Positions 5,050-7,706 of a stretch of DNA of 7,706 nucleotides are shown piece after piece (the first letter of the stretch is position 1; every line of letters starts with the position of its first letter). The position numbers and the translations under genes are program-made. Below the pieces are notes generated by a model. That model was not told where the DNA came from and did no database searches. It saw nothing but the letters and a program-made list of their open reading frames with translations. The DNA comes from Actinomycetota bacterium. GTDB taxonomy: Bacteria; Actinomycetota; Acidimicrobiia; Spongiisociales; UBA11373. The stretch is taken from NCBI GenBank assembly GCA_030688105.1, contig JAUYIV010000343.1:1-7706 (forward strand). Reading direction: 5' to 3'.

Positions 5050-5845
5050 GCCCCTGGGCCGGGCCGCCACCCGCGAGCTCCTCGAGCGCCATGGGATCAC
5101 GCTGCGCCCGTCCCTCGGACAGCATTTCCTCACCGAGCCCAATACGGTGCGGCGGATCGTCGCGATCGCCGGGGTCGGGCCGGGGAGCCGGGTCGTCGAG
5201 GTGGGCGCCGGGGCGGGGACCCTGACCCGGGCCCTCGCCGAGGCGGGGGCGCAAGTGATCGCCTATGAGGTCGATGCTTCGCTGCGGCCGCTACTCGAGG
5301 AAGTGGTGGGGGAGAAGGCCGAGATCCGTTTCGAGGACGCCGCCGCCGTCGATTTCGATGCCGTGCTGCCCCCCGGCGATTGGAGCATGGTGGCCAACCT
5401 CCCCTACAACGTCGGCACCCCGATCGTCCTGCGGCTGCTGAGGGAGGTCCCCCGCGTGGTGAGGCTGGTGGTGATGCTTCAGTGGGAAGCCGTGGAGCGC
5501 CTGGCGGCGTCGCCGGGCTCCAAGACCTACGGCTTGCCATCGGTTGTGGTCGGTCTGCACGGGACCATCCGGGTGGCGCTTCGGGTGCCTCCGCACCTGT
5601 TCGTGCCGCAACCGAAGGTGGACTCGGCGGTCGCCGTCATCGAGCGGAAGCCGGCCGACCCTCGTGCCGAGCGGGCGATCGAGATCGCCGCCGCCGCCTT
5701 CGGGCAGCGCCGCAAGATGGTGCGATCCTCGCTGCGGAGGGTGTTCCTCGATCCCGAGCCGGTGCTATCGGCCGCGGGTGTCGACCCCACCAGTCGCGCC
5801 GAAGACCTCTCACCGGACGACTTTCTGCGCCTGGCGTGGGCATGA
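5042..5845 (+). CDS. rsmA: 16S rRNA adenine dimethyltransferase RsmA (KsgA)
   Basis: RsmA dimethylates two neighbouring adenines (A1518 and A1519 in E. coli numbering) near the 3' end of 16S rRNA, a late step of 30S assembly. The 267-residue product has LGQHFL (25-30), the SAM-binding motif VVEVGAGAGTLTRAL (51-65), acidic YEVDAS (75-80), the catalytic NLPYNVGTPIV (119-129), FVPQPKVDSAV (187-197) and FGQRRKMVRSSLRR (220-233). GTG 5042 is preferred: the N-terminal AEPLGRAATRELLERHGI is typical of the family, while a longer frame from 4961 would add an Arg/Pro-rich stretch that overlaps tatD deeply. The start overlaps the tatD stop by 8 nt. The family motif usually written QKEVAERL reads QWEAVERL here (147-154). 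Confidence 0.96.
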   Translation: MAEPLGRAATRELLERHGITLRPSLGQHFLTEPNTVRRIVAIAGVGPGSRVVEVGAGAGTLTRALAEAGAQVIAYEVDASLRPLLEEVVGEKAEIRFEDAAAVDFDAVLPPGDWSMVANLPYNVGTPIVLRLLREVPRVVRLVVMLQWEAVERLAASPGSKTYGLPSVVVGLHGTIRVALRVPPHLFVPQPKVDSAVAVIERKPADPRAERAIEIAAAAFGQRRKMVRSSLRRVFLDPEPVLSAAGVDPTSRAEDLSPDDFLRLAWA

Positions 5846-6693
5846 TCGTCGACGGCTTCGCCAAGGTGAACCTGTCGCTCGGAGTGAGACCGCGAGACGA
5901 CTCGGGCTACCACCCGATCCGCTCGCTCGCCCAATCGATCGAGTGGCCGGACCGGCTGACGCTCGACTTCGCCGACGAGGACACGTTCACGATCACCGGC
6001 AGCGAACCCATGGCCGCGGCGTCCGACAATCTGGCGTGGCGGGCCGTGGCGGCCGTGCGACAAGACCTTGCGGCCAGGAGCCCCTTGGCCCTGGACCTCG
6101 AAAAGCGGATTCCCCGGGCCGCGGGACTGGGTGGAGGGAGCGCTGACGCTGCTGCCGGTCTGATAGCGGCGTCTCGCCTGTTGGATGCACCGCCCGACGC
6201 CGCCCCACGGCTCGCCCCGGGGCTGGGATCGGACGTTCCATTCTGTCTCGTCGGTGGAATGGCCTGGATGGAGGGGAGAGGAGAGCGGGTGTCGGCTATC
6301 CCCCTCGAGACCGACTACGCACTGGCGGTCGCGGTGCCCATGGTTCTCCGGCTTCGCAGCGATGAGGTGTATCGACGCTGGGACGACCTCGACGGCCCCA
6401 TCGGTGCTCCGGTGGGCGACCACCATCTTCCGCCATCTCTCAGGTCCTTCGGCCCGCTGGGCAACGATCTCCTGCCTGCTGCACTCGACCTGCGTCCCGA
6501 ATTGGGTGACTGGATGGCGGACCTGGCGTCCCGGTGGGGGAGGCCGGTCCTCATGACGGGCAGCGGTTCCGGGGTGTTCGGGTTCTTCGTCGACGACGAA
6601 GAAGCGGCGAACGCGGTCTCAGGGGTGGAGCATGCCGTGGTCTGGGCAGGAGAGCCAGTCCCGTGGGGCACGCGGATCGTCGTCGACGAGTAG
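5842..6693 (+). CDS. ispE: 4-diphosphocytidyl-2-C-methyl-D-erythritol kinase IspE
   Basis: IspE phosphorylates CDP-methylerythritol in the MEP route to isopentenyl diphosphate, and so supplies the isoprenoid lipid carrier, quinones and carotenoids. The 283-residue GHMP kinase has AKVNLSL (7-13; catalytic Lys8), SGYHPIRSL (21-29), the ATP-binding loop PRAAGLGGGSADAAAG (91-106), GSDVPFCL (129-136; catalytic Asp131) and the glycine loop MTGSGSGVFGFF (238-249). The usual GYHEL is GYHPI. The ATG at 5842 overlaps the rsmA stop as ATGA, so translation is probably coupled; rsmA-ispE is a common pair in Gram-positive genomes. It is the last gene before a terminator-like hairpin at 6753. Confidence 0.95.
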   Translation: MIVDGFAKVNLSLGVRPRDDSGYHPIRSLAQSIEWPDRLTLDFADEDTFTITGSEPMAAASDNLAWRAVAAVRQDLAARSPLALDLEKRIPRAAGLGGGSADAAAGLIAASRLLDAPPDAAPRLAPGLGSDVPFCLVGGMAWMEGRGERVSAIPLETDYALAVAVPMVLRLRSDEVYRRWDDLDGPIGAPVGDHHLPPSLRSFGPLGNDLLPAALDLRPELGDWMADLASRWGRPVLMTGSGSGVFGFFVDDEEAANAVSGVEHAVVWAGEPVPWGTRIVVDE

Positions 6694-6752
6694 GCGGCTC
6701 GGCGATCGGACATCGAGTCGATACCGGCCCGGTGACCGGAGGCTGGGGGGCT

Positions 6753-6775
6753 GGGGTCGGGCGAACCCGGACCCC
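6753..6775 (+). terminator. Terminator-like hairpin after ispE
   Basis: GGGGTC (6753-6758) and GGG (6759-6761) pair with CCC (6766-6768) and GACCCC (6770-6775) around the loop CGAA, with one bulged G at 6769. This gives a 9-bp GC-rich stem 59 nt after the ispE stop, just before a fresh -10 box. There is no T-run. Position and stability support termination of the metG-ispE unit. Confidence 0.55.
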
Positions 6776-6778
6776 CGG

Positions 6779-6784
6779 TACACT
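6779..6784 (+). promoter_or_regulatory. Likely -10 box for tRNA-Gln and glmU
   Basis: TACACT fits TANNNT and ends 13 nt before the first base of the mature tRNA, which would give a start near 6791 and a short 5' leader removed by RNase P. No clear -35 hexamer is seen; that position falls in the hairpin at 6753-6775. Confidence 0.45.
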
Positions 6785-6797
6785 GCCGCCACCCCCT

Positions 6798-6872
6798 TGG
6801 GGGGTGGTGTAACCGGCAGCACGTGGGGTTTTGGTCCCCAAGGTATGGGTTCGAGCCCTGTCCCCCCAGCCA
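6798..6872 (+). tRNA. tRNA-Gln (anticodon UUG)
   Basis: A complete cloverleaf can be drawn by hand. The acceptor stem is TGGGGGG (6798-6804) with CCCCCCA (6862-6868). The D stem is GTGT (6807-6810) with GCAC (6819-6822), one G-T pair. The anticodon stem is TGGGG (6824-6828) with CCCCA (6836-6840), and the loop TTTTGGT holds the anticodon TTG at 6831-6833. The variable loop is AGGT. The T stem is ATGGG with CCTGT around loop TTCGAGC. The discriminator base is G, and CCA is encoded (6870-6872). It reads CAA and, by wobble, CAG codons. The Shine-Dalgarno of glmU begins 6 nt after the CCA, so one transcript probably holds both. Confidence 0.95.
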
Positions 6873-6891
6873 GCCCCGGAGGTGAAATCTG

Positions 6892-7706
6892 ATGGCCGTG
6901 CGGGCGATCGTTCTTGCCGCAGGGAAGGGCACCCGGATGCGGTCGGACGCGCCCAAGGTGCTCCAACCGGTGGCCGGCCGACCGATCATCACGTGGGTGG
7001 TCGACGCGGTGCTGGCCGCCGGGGTCGATGAGATCACGGTCGTCGTCGGCCACGAAGCCGATGCGGTCACCGAGGTGCTGCCCGGCGGAGTGAAGTCCGT
7101 CGTCCAGGGAGAGCAGCTGGGCACCGGTCACGCCACCCGCGTGGCGGTCGGCTCGATGGGGGACCTGGAGGGCGACACCATCCTCGTCGTCCCCGGTGAC
7201 AGCCCGCTCATGCGGCCGGAGACCCTTTCCGCCCTCCTCGACGCACACGCGACCGGCTCGGCGGCCTGCACCCTGGTCACGACCCGGATGCCCGACCCGA
7301 CAGGTTACGGCCGGGTTCTCCGCAAGGACGGTGCGGTCCTGGCGATCGTCGAAGAGCGCGATGCCGACCCGGCGACCAGCGCCATCGACGAGGTTGCGGT
7401 GTCGACGTACGCTTTTGCCGGAGCGGCCCTCGCCGAGTCGCTCGGTCGTCTCGAGGCAGGCAACCGGCAAGGTGAGTTCTACCTGACGGATGTCGTCGAG
7501 ATCCTCGCTGCCGCGGGCATCGTCGGAGCCATCGAGGCCGATCCTGGCGAGACGCTCGGGGTCAACTCGCACGACCAGCTCGCCGTCGTCGACGCACTGA
7601 TGCGGCAGCGGATCAACCGCGACTGGATGCAGCAGGGAGTCTGGATGCAGGATCCGGCGCGGGTCTACGTGGATGCGTCGGTGACGATCGAGCCCGGCGC
7701 CCGGAT
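6892..7706 (+). CDS. glmU: Bifunctional GlmU, uridyltransferase domain and start of acetyltransferase domain (3' end outside window)
   Basis: GlmU acetylates glucosamine-1-phosphate (C-terminal domain) and then couples the product to UTP (N-terminal domain), making UDP-GlcNAc for peptidoglycan. The frame runs open to the window end: 271 codons plus two bases of an expected 450-500. ATG 6892 is preceded by GGAGGTG (6878-6884) at 7 nt. Motifs: LAAGKGTRMRS (8-18) and PKVL (21-24), QLGTGHA (75-81), PGDSPL (101-106; Asp103), TGYGRV (137-142), VEERDA (153-158; Glu154), GEFYLTD (194-200) and GVN (223-225; Asn225). The linker GVWMQDPARVYVD (249-261) and VTIEPGA (264-270) lead into the left-handed beta-helix. 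Odd: the block usually EVNSG or EINTG reads EVAVS (167-171), so the Asn expected at 169 is Ala. Confidence 0.95.
   Translation, partial: MAVRAIVLAAGKGTRMRSDAPKVLQPVAGRPIITWVVDAVLAAGVDEITVVVGHEADAVTEVLPGGVKSVVQGEQLGTGHATRVAVGSMGDLEGDTILVVPGDSPLMRPETLSALLDAHATGSAACTLVTTRMPDPTGYGRVLRKDGAVLAIVEERDADPATSAIDEVAVSTYAFAGAALAESLGRLEAGNRQGEFYLTDVVEILAAAGIVGAIEADPGETLGVNSHDQLAVVDALMRQRINRDWMQQGVWMQDPARVYVDASVTIEPGAR

Noticed and set aside
5380..5841. Upstream extension of IspE inside rsmA
   Set aside because: It overlaps the rsmA coding frame entirely and has a shadow-type composition. ATG 5842, overlapping the rsmA stop as ATGA, begins the conserved domain.

Overview
The window is a GC-rich chromosomal segment from an actinomycete-type bacterium (Actinomycetota). 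Evidence for this is the codon use, GTG starts, a likely leaderless start, and a 28-residue gene that looks like the actinobacterial ribosomal protein bL37. The mixture of a Bacillus-like AbrB with actinobacterial features suggests a deep-branching class such as Acidimicrobiia or a neighbour, but the class is an inference.

Left part (1-1420), small accessory genes: the 3' end of a membrane protein with a Gly/Ser tail (+); a very short convergent gene for bL37 (-, 321-407); a three-helix membrane protein resembling DUF4190 proteins (+, 536-883); and a DUF192 protein (+, 997-1323). The short spaces between them are rich in repeats. Two related AT-rich palindromic arrays built on a 7-bp unit flank the membrane-protein gene, and two arrays of another 7-bp unit (GGCCGAT) lie outside them, giving a nested layout. 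A strong 11-bp hairpin ends this part.

Middle and right part (1418-7706), a conserved housekeeping block: rsmI (+), abrB-like regulator (-), metG, tatD, rsmA, ispE (all +), tRNA-Gln(UUG) and glmU (+, cut by the window end). From memory this is the gene order of the Bacillus subtilis rsmI-abrB-metS-yabD-rnmV-ksgA-...-ispE-...-glmU region, including the inverted abrB, but without rnmV and the sporulation genes. metG, tatD, rsmA and ispE are packed with a 10-nt gap, an 8-nt overlap and a 4-nt ATGA overlap, so they are probably one transcription unit. A hairpin after ispE and a fresh -10 box precede tRNA-Gln, which ends 19 nt before the glmU start, so glmU is probably transcribed with the tRNA.

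Functionally the block joins translation (RsmI and RsmA methylate 16S rRNA, MetRS charges tRNA-Met, tRNA-Gln, bL37) with envelope precursor synthesis (IspE for isoprenoids and hence the lipid carrier, GlmU for UDP-GlcNAc). I see no phage, transposase, CRISPR array or toxin-antitoxin system. The most interesting items are the bL37 microgene, the heptad repeat families, the Bacillus-like AbrB at its Bacillus-like position, and unusual residues in MetRS and GlmU motifs.
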